From assembly GCA_001801685.1 (NCBI GenBank), contig MGYJ01000001.1, positions 1 through 55,213 on the forward strand: a stretch of 55,213 bases of DNA. The letters are read 5' to 3'. Shown piece by piece: positions 1 through 8,681 of this stretch. Position numbers and translations under genes: made by a program. Position 1 is the stretch's first letter, and every line of letters starts with the position of its first letter. The DNA is from Gammaproteobacteria bacterium RIFCSPHIGHO2_12_FULL_63_22 (lineage in GTDB: Bacteria; Pseudomonadota; Gammaproteobacteria; Xanthomonadales; Xanthomonadaceae). The notes beneath the pieces were generated by a model. The model made no database searches. It was given only the letters and a program-made list of their open reading frames with translations, and had not been told where the DNA came from.

Positions 1-344
1 AAGCGATACATGTCGAGCGGATCACGGCGCCAGGGCAGCGGCTTGCCATCCACGCTGAAGCGCAGGCCGCCCAACTCGTCGATCGGCCCGCGCGGGCCGT
101 GGTTGCCGGGCAGCCACTGCGGGTAGTACAGGTGCACGGTGCCGGGCTTGACCGGAATCTCTTCACGCACGCGGAAGATACGACGGGCCAGGTCGGTCGC
201 GTCCACGTTCAATGAAAGGATGCCGTCGTAGGGCGTGCTGGCAATGCCGGCATCGGTCGCGGCCTGCGCAGATGAAGCCTGCGGCAGGGCGAGGGCAAAG
301 GTCAGGGCGGAGGCGAGGGCGAGGACACGGCAGGTTCGATTCAT
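1..344 (-). CDS. M61-family peptidase (PDZ/glycyl aminopeptidase type), N-terminal part
   Basis: Only the first 114 codons are present; the gene runs off the left edge of the window. It starts at the ATG whose complement is at 342-344 and opens with a signal peptide (MNRTCRV, hydrophobic core, ending near SSAQA), so the product is exported. The mature start includes the stretch YYPQWLPGNHGPRGPI, which is typical of the N-terminal beta-sandwich of bacterial M61 aminopeptidases. The HExxH catalytic domain and PDZ domain would lie beyond the edge. It is divergent from the flavin reductase gene across about 140 bp. The family assignment rests on this short motif, so the peptidase activity itself is inferred. 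Confidence 0.75.
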   Translation of the reverse strand, partial: MNRTCRVLALASALTFALALPQASSAQAATDAGIASTPYDGILSLNVDATDLARRIFRVREEIPVKPGTVHLYYPQWLPGNHGPRGPIDELGGLRFSVDGKPLPWRRDPLDMYR

Positions 345-483
345 GGTTCCGGGGCGGGATGGGGCAGATACCGGATTCTCACATGCCCAGTGTTCGTTTC
401 GCGTCTGCAACGCTGCATCCTTTCCATCGCGCTTGGGTATGGGGTGGCCGGGGCCATGAATCGGGTTCCTTCCGGAGAATGCC

Positions 484-1581
484 ATGACCACCACGCAGTC
501 CCTGTTCCAGCCCCTGTCCGCCGGCCCGCTTTCGCTCGGCAACCGCATCGCCATGGCGCCAATGACCCGCTCGCGCGCGCCGGGCAACGTGCCCAATGCC
601 GTGATGCGCGAGTACTACCGCCAGCGCAACGGCGCCGGGATGGTGATCACCGAAGGCACTGCATCGTCCCCGGAAGGCCTCGGCTACGCCCGCATCCCCG
701 GCTTGTTCAACGCCGAGCAGGCCGCGGGCTGGGGCGAGATTGCCCAGGCCGTGCACGAGGGAGGCGGGAAGCTGGTGATCCAGCTGATGCACACCGGACG
801 CATCGGCCACCCGGAAAACCTGCCTGCGGGCGCGACGATGATCGGACCGTCGGCGGTCGCCGCCGTCGGCCAGATCTGGACCGACACCGCGGGCATGCAG
901 CCGCATCCGGCACCGAAAGCCATGGATGACGCCGACCTGACCCGTGTGCGCGACGAATACGCGCAAGCCGCGCGCCTGGCCGTGGCCGCCGGCGCGGACG
1001 GCGTGGAACTGCACGCCGCCAACGGTTACCTGCTTGCCCAGTTCCTCAATCCCAAGAGCAATGTGCGCGACGACCGCTACGGCGGCAGCGCTGAAAACCG
1101 CCGACGTTTTGTTCTGGAGGTCGTGGATGCCGTGTCGGCCGCCATCGGCGCCGATCGCGTCGGCATCCGCATCTCGCCGTTCAACACCTTCAACGACCTG
1201 GCCAGTGGCTATCCCGGCGAGGAAGCCGACACCCTGGCGCTGGTGCGCGAGCTGGCCGCACGCAAGCTCGGCTACCTGCACCTGATCGCGACGCCGGGCG
1301 CCGTACCCGACAGCACCGTGCAGGGCGTGCGCGCCGCGTTCCCGGGCGTGCTGATGCTGGCCGGAAATTTCGACCGCGATCGTGCCGAGGCCGCCCTGGC
1401 CGATGGCAGCGCCGATGTCATCGCCTTCGCGCGCGGCTTCATCGCCAACCCCGACCTGCCCAAGCGCATGCGCCTGGACCTGCCGCTGGCGAGTTTCGAC
1501 GCAGCGACCCTGTACACGCCGGGGGTCGATGGCTACAGCGACTATCCGGCCTATGACGCCGAGTCGATCGAGGCTGCCTGA
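484..1581 (+). CDS. Old yellow enzyme family NADH:flavin oxidoreductase / alkene reductase (NemA-like)
   Basis: A 365-residue FMN-dependent TIM-barrel ene-reductase, expected to reduce activated C=C bonds such as N-ethylmaleimide or 2-cyclohexenone with NAD(P)H in the cytoplasm. The substrate-binding His/Asn pair and catalytic Tyr are visible in HAANGY (His177, Asn180, Tyr182), followed by the family signature QFLNP..N.R.D.YGGS. The C-terminal FARGFIANPDLP segment contributes to FMN phosphate binding. Length matches the NemA/OYE class. The ATG is preceded by GGAG at a good distance. The physiological substrate is unknown. Single gene, divergent from the M61 peptidase. Confidence 0.92.
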   Translation: MTTTQSLFQPLSAGPLSLGNRIAMAPMTRSRAPGNVPNAVMREYYRQRNGAGMVITEGTASSPEGLGYARIPGLFNAEQAAGWGEIAQAVHEGGGKLVIQLMHTGRIGHPENLPAGATMIGPSAVAAVGQIWTDTAGMQPHPAPKAMDDADLTRVRDEYAQAARLAVAAGADGVELHAANGYLLAQFLNPKSNVRDDRYGGSAENRRRFVLEVVDAVSAAIGADRVGIRISPFNTFNDLASGYPGEEADTLALVRELAARKLGYLHLIATPGAVPDSTVQGVRAAFPGVLMLAGNFDRDRAEAALADGSADVIAFARGFIANPDLPKRMRLDLPLASFDAATLYTPGVDGYSDYPAYDAESIEAA

Positions 1582-1678
1582 ACGCCCCGTTCACGGGCCG
1601 CCGCGCTGGAGCAGGAATTCAAGGATTCCGCGCTAGAGTGGCGGCCCAAACGTGGCTGGGTGTCGAGGCTGTAATTTC

Positions 1679-3076
1679 ATGGGCAAGTGGACTTTCAATC
1701 GCGCCGGCTGGCTGGCGCTGGCAATGATGTTCCTGGCGGGCTGCGCAACGCAGCCCGACTTGATGCGCCTGTACGAAGGCGTGAGCGATGACCCGAACCA
1801 GCCCCCGGTGATCGTGATCCATGGCCTGGCGGGATCCACCCTGGTGGACGCCAAGACTGGCAAACAATTCTGGCCGGGCTCGCTGAGCACGTTGACCTTC
1901 AGCAATTACACCGAACTCGCGCAGATGAGCAGCGAGTATCGCGAAGGCGAAGGCCTGGTGCCGGGCGAGTTGTTCGCCAGCGTGGCCGGCGTCGATTTCT
2001 ATGGCGAGATGCTGCACAGCCTGGAAACCGTGGGTCGCTTCAAGCGCGGCGTGCCCGGGCAGGCCGTCGGGGATGAGCGCCGCCGCTATTACGTGCTGTT
2101 GTACGACTGGCGCAAGGACAACCTGCTGGCCGTGCGCAAGCTGCATGCCCTGATCGAGCAGATCCGCAGCGACTACAACGATCCCACCCTGCGCGTGGAC
2201 ATCATCGCGCACAGCAATGGCGGCGTGATCGCCAACTATTACCTGCGCTACGGTCCGCGCGACGTGCTCGACGAAACCACGCCCGCGCCATGGAACGAAG
2301 GCGACAAGCGCATCCGCCGCCTGGCCATGCTGGGCACGCCGGTGCTGGGCGCCGTCACCAGCCTGGAGCGCCTGCTCTATGGCACGCGCATGGCCGTGCG
2401 CACGGTGCCGGTGGAAGTGATGGTCACTTTCTCCACGCCCTTCCAGGCCTTGCCGCATCCCCTGGTGAAGTCGGTGCTGGACACCAGCGGCAAGCCGCTC
2501 GACCTCGACATCTATGACCTGTCGGTCTGGAAGGACCGCAAGTGGGGCGTGTTTTCACCCGAGGTGATGGCGCGTGTGCGCAGTTCCGTGGCCACGCCGA
2601 CCCAAGGCGAACTGGCGCTGGCCGACGTGCAGCAGACCTTCGCGAAAAACCTCGAACGCGGACGAAAGATGCAATGGGCGCTGTCGGCGCCGGTGCCACA
2701 AACCCGCGTGGACGTTTCGGTTTTCGGCGGCGACTGCGAACCGACGCCGGCGCACGCGGTGCAGCTTGAGGAAGCAGACGGCACACGCCTGGTTTTCCGT
2801 CCCGGACAGGTCGCAGGCAAGACCCTGCCCGGCCAGCCGAGCATCAGGAACAACGGCGTGGACTTCGAGAAGCTGATGTTCGAGCCCGGCGACGGCCTGA
2901 TCCCGCGTTCGTCCCAGGTCGGACGCCTGTCGGCGGCCGAAGCAAGCCCGGAGGCGGTGGCGCGCTTCCATCCGCTGCCGGTCTCGCAGACCTTCTTCCT
3001 GTGCGAATCGCATGGCAGGCTGACCCACAACCTGTATTTCCAGAACAACCTGCTGTACTTCCTGATGGCCAGGTGA
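1679..3076 (+). CDS. LCAT-like alpha/beta hydrolase lipoprotein (predicted lipase/acyltransferase)
   Basis: A 465-residue predicted lipoprotein. I chose the ATG at 1679 rather than the upstream in-frame GTG at 1652 because it begins directly with a lipoprotein signal peptide (MGKWTFNR..) ending in lipobox LAGC (Cys22). The mature protein has the lecithin:cholesterol acyltransferase-like N-terminus (VIVIHGLAGS..., QFWPGS) and a nucleophile elbow AHSNGG with Ser179. A late His (ESHGRLTHN near the C-terminus) could complete the triad. Probable role: membrane-anchored esterase or phospholipid acyltransferase. The substrate cannot be read from sequence. No operon partner is obvious; the next gene starts 63 bp downstream. 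Confidence 0.8.
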   Translation: MGKWTFNRAGWLALAMMFLAGCATQPDLMRLYEGVSDDPNQPPVIVIHGLAGSTLVDAKTGKQFWPGSLSTLTFSNYTELAQMSSEYREGEGLVPGELFASVAGVDFYGEMLHSLETVGRFKRGVPGQAVGDERRRYYVLLYDWRKDNLLAVRKLHALIEQIRSDYNDPTLRVDIIAHSNGGVIANYYLRYGPRDVLDETTPAPWNEGDKRIRRLAMLGTPVLGAVTSLERLLYGTRMAVRTVPVEVMVTFSTPFQALPHPLVKSVLDTSGKPLDLDIYDLSVWKDRKWGVFSPEVMARVRSSVATPTQGELALADVQQTFAKNLERGRKMQWALSAPVPQTRVDVSVFGGDCEPTPAHAVQLEEADGTRLVFRPGQVAGKTLPGQPSIRNNGVDFEKLMFEPGDGLIPRSSQVGRLSAAEASPEAVARFHPLPVSQTFFLCESHGRLTHNLYFQNNLLYFLMAR

Positions 3077-3139
3077 GACCGCGGTCGCAGATCGCGCGAT
3101 GGACTCCCCGACCGGCCTGCTGCGCAATAGAATGGATCC

Positions 3140-3892
3140 ATGAAGGATCTCCGCGCCCTGCTGATCGACTGCCGCATCGAACTGCGGCGGCTGGTGCGCG
3201 ACTTCCACAAGACGCCGTTGTGCGAGCGCCTCGACGCCGCGACGCAGGCCTTGGCCAATGCGCCGGCGGAAGATGCGCCGCCACCCGATCCGGCTGCGCC
3301 CGGGCAGCGCCAGGTTCGCGAAACATCCAACCAGGTCGCCCTGGCCTGGCAGTTGGTCGCGCGCGATTTGAAATTCACGCATCCGCCCTTGTATGAGGCG
3401 ATGAGCAAGAAAGTGATGGCGCGCCTCGAAACAAAGACGCTCATCGACCAGGTCGATGAATTGCGCCAGGCCGAAGCCAACGTCGCCGGCTTGCGCCAGC
3501 ACCAGTCGGAACTTGAAGCGCAGCAAAAAGCCACCGAGGCAGAACGCGATACCTTGCTCGGTGCGCTCGCCGCCGCCGTGCCGCAGTTGAAGGATGGCGG
3601 CGACCGCATCGGCGTTGCCCTGGCCCGCATCGATTGCCTGAAGGCGCAGTCGGCGAAGGCCGCGCCGGTGGTCACCGTAGGCACGGTGGCCGAAGAAGAA
3701 ACGCGCATCCCCAGCGAAGAGCTGATGTCACTGATCGCGGCTGGCGGCCGGCAGTTCACCCAGGCGCAACGCGAGTGGTGCGTTGGCGAGGCGATGGTGT
3801 TGTCAGGTTTTCAGTACACGCCGATGGAGCTGATTGAACAAGGCGACGCCAGCATCGCCAGGATCATCGCCGGCGCCCGCAAAAACCACTGA
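3140..3892 (+). CDS. Hypothetical protein with central coiled coil
   Basis: A 250-residue soluble protein of unknown function. There is no signal peptide or membrane segment. Residues about 105-150 (TLIDQVDELRQAEANVAGLR.. into ELEAQQKATEAERD) form a charged heptad-like stretch consistent with a coiled coil. The C-terminal 60 residues (EELMSLIAAGGRQFTQAQREW..) look like a small helical domain. The ATG at 3140 is the first good start after the lipase gene. The last 29 bases overlap an antisense remnant described separately. I recognise no family. Confidence 0.65.
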   Translation: MKDLRALLIDCRIELRRLVRDFHKTPLCERLDAATQALANAPAEDAPPPDPAAPGQRQVRETSNQVALAWQLVARDLKFTHPPLYEAMSKKVMARLETKTLIDQVDELRQAEANVAGLRQHQSELEAQQKATEAERDTLLGALAAAVPQLKDGGDRIGVALARIDCLKAQSAKAAPVVTVGTVAEEETRIPSEELMSLIAAGGRQFTQAQREWCVGEAMVLSGFQYTPMELIEQGDASIARIIAGARKNH

Positions 3893-4028
3893 TCGAACCG
3901 CCAAAGCTAGCCACGCGGCCGGCCCCGCGCTCGCTTTCAGTGAACTGGTCTGCAGTTTTGCCCAGCCACCGCCTGGCAAGGCTGGACAGATCGATTTCAG
4001 CGCTCATGATGGGTTCCTGCGTCGACAT
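3864..4028 (-). pseudogene. Decayed DUF1003-like membrane protein remnant
   Basis: The minus strand encodes a 54-residue fragment beginning MSTQEPIMSAEIDLSSLARRW and ending at a TGA inside the adjacent gene. The opening (IDLSSLARRWLGKTADQFTESER) resembles the N-terminus of DUF1003 membrane proteins. It is followed directly by RVASFGGS, which resembles the motif just before the first membrane helix (family pattern: RVA.FGGSW.FI). The 20-40 residues usually found between these motifs, and the membrane helices after them, are missing. A G-rich ribosome-binding-like tract precedes the start. I read it as an internally deleted and truncated gene. The family call is from memory of the pattern, hence moderate confidence. 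Confidence 0.4.
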
Positions 4029-4062
4029 TCCCCCCAAGGTCGAAAGGCAAGCCTGATCCCCC

Positions 4063-4494
4063 GTGTCCGCCAGCCCCGCCACCAGTTCGCACTGCCCTTG
4101 CGGCAACTTGCGCCCCTACGCCGACTGCTGCGGCCGCTTCCATTCGGGTGAAAACGCCGACACGCCGCAACAACTGATGCGCTCGCGCTACAGCGCGTTC
4201 GTCTTGCGCCTGCCCGACTACCTGCTCACCAGCTGGCATCCCGACACGCGGCCGGAAACACTGGAGCTCGCGGACACCGATCAGTTGCGCTGGCTGGGCC
4301 TGGATATCCGTTCGAAGCAACTGGGCGCCAGCGGCCTGCGCGCGCGCGTGGAATTCATCGCGCGCTATCGCGAAAGCGGCGGGCCGGTGCAGATGCGCCA
4401 CGAGATCAGCCGCTTCGTGCGCGAAGACGGTCGCTGGTACTACGTGGACAGCGAATTTCCGCGTCCGCCGGCACCGTTCCCCGATCGCCGCTAA
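4063..4494 (+). CDS. YchJ-family protein (SEC-C-like zinc motif plus NTF2-like domain)
   Basis: A 143-residue protein. The N-terminus carries the cysteine motif CPCGNLRPYADCC typical of YchJ/UPF0225 and SEC-C zinc-binding modules. It is followed by the family signature T..QLMRSRYSAFVL...YLL.SW and an NTF2-like fold ending in a W-Y-Y-V-D strand. The start is a GTG placed just before the cysteine motif. YchJ proteins are small cytoplasmic proteins of unknown biochemical role; zinc binding is inferred from the cysteines. It lies 10 bp upstream of the YecA-family gene, so the two are probably co-transcribed. Confidence 0.88.
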   Translation: MSASPATSSHCPCGNLRPYADCCGRFHSGENADTPQQLMRSRYSAFVLRLPDYLLTSWHPDTRPETLELADTDQLRWLGLDIRSKQLGASGLRARVEFIARYRESGGPVQMRHEISRFVREDGRWYYVDSEFPRPPAPFPDRR

Positions 4495-4504
4495 GATTGC
4501 GGGC

Positions 4505-5131
4505 ATGACCACGCCCGCCTATCTGTCCGACGACCAGGTTGAACGCCTGTCCGAATTGCTCGAACGCCGCGCCGTGCCCGCGCAGGGATTCAACCTGGAG
4601 GCCCTGGACGGTTACCTGTCCGCGCTGGTGGTATCCCCCGGCCCGGAGATTCCCTTCGATGAGTGGCAAGCCGCGGTTTGGGGCGAAGCGCCGCGTTGGG
4701 ATTCCACCGCGCAGGCGGCTGAAGCCGACGAACTGCTGCGCGGCCACTGGAACGGCTGCAGCGCGCGCGTTCGCCAGGGCGAGGATCCGCCGGAGCATCT
4801 CGCGCCATTGTTGTGGTTGCCCGAAGACCCGATGGCCGAACATCCCGATACCCTCGATGTCGGTCGGGACTGGGCGCTGGGTTTTTATCGCGGCGTCGAT
4901 CTGCGCGCCGAGGCGTGGGACGCGTGGCTCGAGAAGGAGGACTGGATCGACGAGATCTTCGGTCTGCTCGAACGCCTCGCCACGGGCGAAGTGCTGGGCG
5001 AGGATGAGAGCGAACCAGCGACACCGCTGACTTATCGCGAGCGGCTGGAAATTACTGCGAGCCTGCCGGCGATGCTGGCTGACCTGCATGAGTACCGGAT
5101 GGGCCAATCTCCACCTGGCGCGCGGAAATAA
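4505..5131 (+). CDS. YecA/YgfB (UPF0149) family protein
   Basis: A 208-residue acidic protein. LSDDQVERLSELLERR, followed by GFNLEALDGYLSALVVSPG, is the characteristic start of UPF0149/YecA proteins, as is the later GFYRGVDLRAEAW segment. Unlike E. coli YecA it has no C-terminal SEC-C zinc motif. Function is unknown; other members are small helical cytoplasmic proteins. Its 3' end overlaps the 3' end of the convergent membrane-protein gene by 80 bp, so its last 26 codons are read on both strands. Confidence 0.85.
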   Translation: MTTPAYLSDDQVERLSELLERRAVPAQGFNLEALDGYLSALVVSPGPEIPFDEWQAAVWGEAPRWDSTAQAAEADELLRGHWNGCSARVRQGEDPPEHLAPLLWLPEDPMAEHPDTLDVGRDWALGFYRGVDLRAEAWDAWLEKEDWIDEIFGLLERLATGEVLGEDESEPATPLTYRERLEITASLPAMLADLHEYRMGQSPPGARK

Positions 5132-5897
5132 CTGGCGCCACGCCCAGCTCAACCTGACGCGCCCGGATCAACGCCGCGATGCGCTTGTGCTGTTCCAGCA
5201 TGCGTCGCACGCTTACCAGCCTGGCCTCGGTGAAAAAGGACCGGTACAGGAGGACATTGGCGAACTTCCTGGTTTTCATGATCTCCGGCGTCGGCGTCGC
5301 GTCGGGCGCTGGCTCAAGCCAGGCGATGTTCGCCTTGCCGGTCAGGTTCGGCTGTCGGAACACGTTGCCCATGTCGAGATCGCCGACCAGCAATGGATCG
5401 GAGAACAGATAGGTGACCTGCAGTTCATCGGCCTGCAGCCGCGTGGCGCTGGCGACCGCGGCACTGAGCGACTGCAGCTCGGAAACAAGCTTCGGGCTTC
5501 GGATCAGGGGCAGCCGGCCCGAGCTCTTCAGGGTCTCGAGCGTGACCTCGCTGATATCGATCTGCGGTAGCAGGAACAGGGCATGCAGAACCAGCTGATC
5601 GCGCACGGCGGGATCGAGCTCCATCCCGGGATCGGTTGCGAAGGCATGGAGCTTTTCGCGGGCGACCTGTTGGCGCTCCATGTTGGCGATCAGCGTCTGC
5701 AACTTGTCGGTCGAATAATCCACGTCCTCGCGCAGGCCGCTTAGGTACCCGGTCTCGGCCGCCCGCTCGCCGCGCGCCTGGTTCCAATTGTCGACTTGCA
5801 GGCCGATGAATACGCCAAGCACGACGATGGCCAGCTCGATCAACACGGACGTCCAGTGCTGGTTCTTCAGGTGCTCGACGATGCGGCGCACGATCAC
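5052..5897 (-). CDS. DUF6090-like single-pass membrane protein, copy 2
   Basis: A 281-residue protein with a short basic N-terminus (MIVRRIVEHLKNQHW), one membrane helix at about residues 17-36 (VLIELAIVVLGVFIGLQV) and the signature DNWNQARGERA. A long, mostly helical region follows, predicted to lie outside the cytoplasm. This layout matches the DUF6090 type. It is a paralogue of the gene just upstream, to which it is joined by an ATGA overlap at 5894-5897. The proline/glycine-rich C-terminus overlaps antisense with the YecA-family gene. The molecular function is unknown. Confidence 0.75.
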   Translation of the reverse strand: MIVRRIVEHLKNQHWTSVLIELAIVVLGVFIGLQVDNWNQARGERAAETGYLSGLREDVDYSTDKLQTLIANMERQQVAREKLHAFATDPGMELDPAVRDQLVLHALFLLPQIDISEVTLETLKSSGRLPLIRSPKLVSELQSLSAAVASATRLQADELQVTYLFSDPLLVGDLDMGNVFRQPNLTGKANIAWLEPAPDATPTPEIMKTRKFANVLLYRSFFTEARLVSVRRMLEQHKRIAALIRARQVELGVAPVISARQVEIGPSGTHAGQPASPAGSQ

Positions 5898-6652
5898 AGT
5901 GACCGTACCTTGTTGCTTCGGTCCGCGGCAAGGTTGGCGATCGCGGTTGCAAGATCGGCATGGCGCAGCTGCAATGCCGGCAACAACCGCGGCTGCGCTT
6001 TCAATTCCGCTGCCGCCTTGGCGATGCTTTCAGCCGGCATTCCCAGCTCGCATGGGTAATCCAGCTGGTGTGCCAGCGAGGCATAGTCCAGGGCCTTGCC
6101 CCTGCGGTCCCCGCATCTTGCCAACAAGGCATCTTGCAACTCGTAGGGAACCGACTCGCGGAACAGGCGACGATATTCGGACTCCTGGGCTTTCGTCGCC
6201 GTCGTTTCATACACGTCGGTCGAGAAGAATGAAATGGCCGCATTGCGCAATCCCGAATCGGCAATCAGGCCGATGGTGCCCGTGGATACCAATTCGTCGT
6301 AGGTGGCGCGGGCACGGGTGTTGGTCTGGATCTGGGTGGCGCGGTAGGTACTGACCAGGAACTGCTCGTCAGTCATCGGGCGCCGTCCGGACAGCGCGTC
6401 CAGCGCCAGCCCGGCATGGATGCGGGCATCTGTGTAGTACTCGATCAACGATTGTTCGCCCCAAAGTTCGTAGAGAATGTCCGCGTGCAAGCGGGTAGTG
6501 AATGCGGCCGCCTTGTTCCGCTGCTCGCGCTCCTGGTTCCAGTTGCTTACCTCGATACCCAGGAACACGCCGCCCACCAGCAGGACGAACTCGATGACGA
6601 TGGCCGTCCAGTTCTGGTCTTTCAGGTTCGCGACAAGTCGGCGAAGGATCAT
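5894..6652 (-). CDS. DUF6090-like single-pass membrane protein, copy 1
   Basis: A 252-residue protein with the same N-terminal plan as its downstream neighbour: MILRRLVANLKDQNW, a membrane helix (VIEFVLLVGGVFLGIEV) and SNWNQEREQR. The large helical domain has two cysteines (ARCGD and YPCEL) that could pair. Past the first 45 residues the two paralogues have diverged strongly. It lies 45 bp downstream of the TolB-like/TPR gene and is translationally coupled to copy 2. The three genes probably form one operon. Function unknown. Confidence 0.75.
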   Translation of the reverse strand: MILRRLVANLKDQNWTAIVIEFVLLVGGVFLGIEVSNWNQEREQRNKAAAFTTRLHADILYELWGEQSLIEYYTDARIHAGLALDALSGRRPMTDEQFLVSTYRATQIQTNTRARATYDELVSTGTIGLIADSGLRNAAISFFSTDVYETTATKAQESEYRRLFRESVPYELQDALLARCGDRRGKALDYASLAHQLDYPCELGMPAESIAKAAAELKAQPRLLPALQLRHADLATAIANLAADRSNKVRSL

Positions 6653-6697
6653 CGGGACATGCTCACTGGCTGACAGCGCAGGTGGTGGCGACAGGGC

Positions 6698-8434
6698 TCA
6701 AGGCGGCAATCCAATTTTCTTCAGCAACGCCGTGAAGCGCGGATCGCCATGCAGGTTGGCCAGCAGCGGATCGGTCTTGACCAGCAGCAGGCCGCCGTCT
6801 TGCTGGGCGTGGGCGCGGTCCAGCCACTGGAAGGCCAGGTCGCGCTGTCCGCGCCAGGCATAGGCCACGCCGACTTGGTATGCCCAGCCCGCGGCATGGC
6901 CGCGGATCAGTTCGGCCAGGGCCCTGTCCGATTCGGGCGCGCGGCCCAGGCTGTGCAGGACCAGCGCCTCGCAAAACAAGCGCCGGGGAGGATCGGGCAG
7001 CCGCTGCGCCGTTGCCAACGCCTTGTCGAGCTTGCCGTCGAGCAGAAGACTCTGCGTCAGGCCGGAGAGGCCGACGGACGTGCCCGGAGCCAGTTGCTCG
7101 GCGCGCACGTACAGGTCTTGCGACTGGGCCAGTTGGCCACGCACGCGGAAGAATTGGGCCAGGCTGCTGATGGCGCGCGGCGACAAGGGATCCAGGTCCA
7201 CGGCCCGATCGAGGGCCCCTTGGGCGTCATCGAACCGGCCCAAGGCGCTGAAGATGTTGCCGGCCTGCTCCTGCACGGCGCTGTCGCCCGGAGTCAGTTC
7301 CAGCGCCCGCTGGATGTCGGCCAGCGCACCGGGAAAGTCGAACGCGGTCTCCACCCGGATCCGGGCGCGGGCGCGATAGCCTGCCGCCAGGGCGGGGTCG
7401 AGCCGGATGGCGGTCTGCGCATACTCCAGCGCTTTGGCCTGCGCGGCCACGACCTGTCGGGCATCGGTGTAGTCGTAGGAAACTTCGTAGCTCGACTCGG
7501 CGAGCTCGGCGTAGGCAGCGGCATAGTCCGGGTCGCGTTTTACCGCTTCGGCAAACGCCGCCATCGCCCCGTGCCAGCCGGTCATGGAGTCCTGACCCAT
7601 CAGCTTTCGCCCCAGCAGGTAGCTGTCGTAAGCCTGGGTATCGGCACTGCGTTGCACCGCCGGCGCCTGGCCCGGCAGGAGTTTGAGCTTGAGCGCCGCC
7701 ACGACGTTGTTGGCGATCTCGTCCTGCAGGGCGAACACATCCTTGAACTCGCGATCGTAGGTTTGCGACCAAAGGTGGAAGCCATCCGCCGTGTTGATCA
7801 GCTGCGCGGTGACGCGCAGGGTGTTGCCGCTCTTGGCGACGCTGCCTTCGAGCACGGTGGCGACGTTGAGCTTTTCGCCGATGACCCGCAGGTCTTCGTT
7901 CCTGCCCTTGAAATGGAAGGACGAGGTGCGGCCGGCGACATGCAAACCCGGCAGTTGCGCCAGCGCATTGAGCAACTGCTCACTCAATCCGTCGGAGAAA
8001 TATTCCTGGTCCTTGTCCTGGCTCATGTCCACGAACGGCAACACGGCAATGGACCGGGCGCTGACCGGGGGCGTGGTGGGCGCGACGGCGGTTGCCACCG
8101 TGGCGGTGGGCGCTTGCTTGCCCGGCAATTCGCGGAAGTACCAGCCCAGCGCCAACGCTGCCAACACGGTCGCAATCGCAAACACTCGCTTGCTGCCGGT
8201 GCTGGCGGCATCCACCTTGATGCCTTCGGGCGTGATGTCGAACACCCAGGCCATGACGACGGCGATCGGGAAGCCAAGCAGGACCAGGAAGGTGGTCAGC
8301 CGCGGCACCCATTCCGGCAGGTTCAGTTGCGGTGCGACCGTCGCCGCCACCTGGATCACGAGCCAGCCGACCACGGCATAGGCGGCGGCAACCCGGAATA
8401 CCTTGCGACGCTTGAGTTCGGCGACCAACGACAT
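6698..8434 (-). CDS. TolB-like/TPR membrane protein (adenylate-cyclase-associated family type)
   Basis: A 578-residue protein. I place the start at the ATG complementary to 8432-8434 (MSLVAELKRRKVFRVAAAY), the standard N-terminus of this family. The open frame extends further upstream without family features. Two N-terminal membrane helices (about residues 12-32 and 45-66) and a third (about 80-98) are followed by a periplasmic-type TolB N-terminal-like domain (SIAVLPFVDMS..., YFSDGLSEQLLNAL, VATVLEGSV, RVTAQLIN). Tetratricopeptide repeats run from about residue 270 to the end. In relatives this module follows a cyclase or winged-helix domain; here no such output domain exists. Likely a scaffold or sensor heading the operon with the two DUF6090-like genes. 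Confidence 0.85.
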   Translation of the reverse strand: MSLVAELKRRKVFRVAAAYAVVGWLVIQVAATVAPQLNLPEWVPRLTTFLVLLGFPIAVVMAWVFDITPEGIKVDAASTGSKRVFAIATVLAALALGWYFRELPGKQAPTATVATAVAPTTPPVSARSIAVLPFVDMSQDKDQEYFSDGLSEQLLNALAQLPGLHVAGRTSSFHFKGRNEDLRVIGEKLNVATVLEGSVAKSGNTLRVTAQLINTADGFHLWSQTYDREFKDVFALQDEIANNVVAALKLKLLPGQAPAVQRSADTQAYDSYLLGRKLMGQDSMTGWHGAMAAFAEAVKRDPDYAAAYAELAESSYEVSYDYTDARQVVAAQAKALEYAQTAIRLDPALAAGYRARARIRVETAFDFPGALADIQRALELTPGDSAVQEQAGNIFSALGRFDDAQGALDRAVDLDPLSPRAISSLAQFFRVRGQLAQSQDLYVRAEQLAPGTSVGLSGLTQSLLLDGKLDKALATAQRLPDPPRRLFCEALVLHSLGRAPESDRALAELIRGHAAGWAYQVGVAYAWRGQRDLAFQWLDRAHAQQDGGLLLVKTDPLLANLHGDPRFTALLKKIGLPP

Positions 8435-8681
8435 GCAGCAGCCCCTGTGCCGCGCATCGGGGCGCGGCCTGCCTGGCTTGGATGATGCCAGAGACTGGGA
8501 CGGCCCATGGAGGCAGGAGGACCGCGACTGTCCAGTCGAACACCCATTCCATCGACCCCGCCTGGTTGGCTGCGCCGGAACGCCGCAGCGGCCGCCGCTC
8601 GGTGGACTCATGACTTTCCGCACTGATGCTGTGTGTTGGGACAGTAGGACACTATAGATCCCTTTTGTTCCGAGTCCTCCA

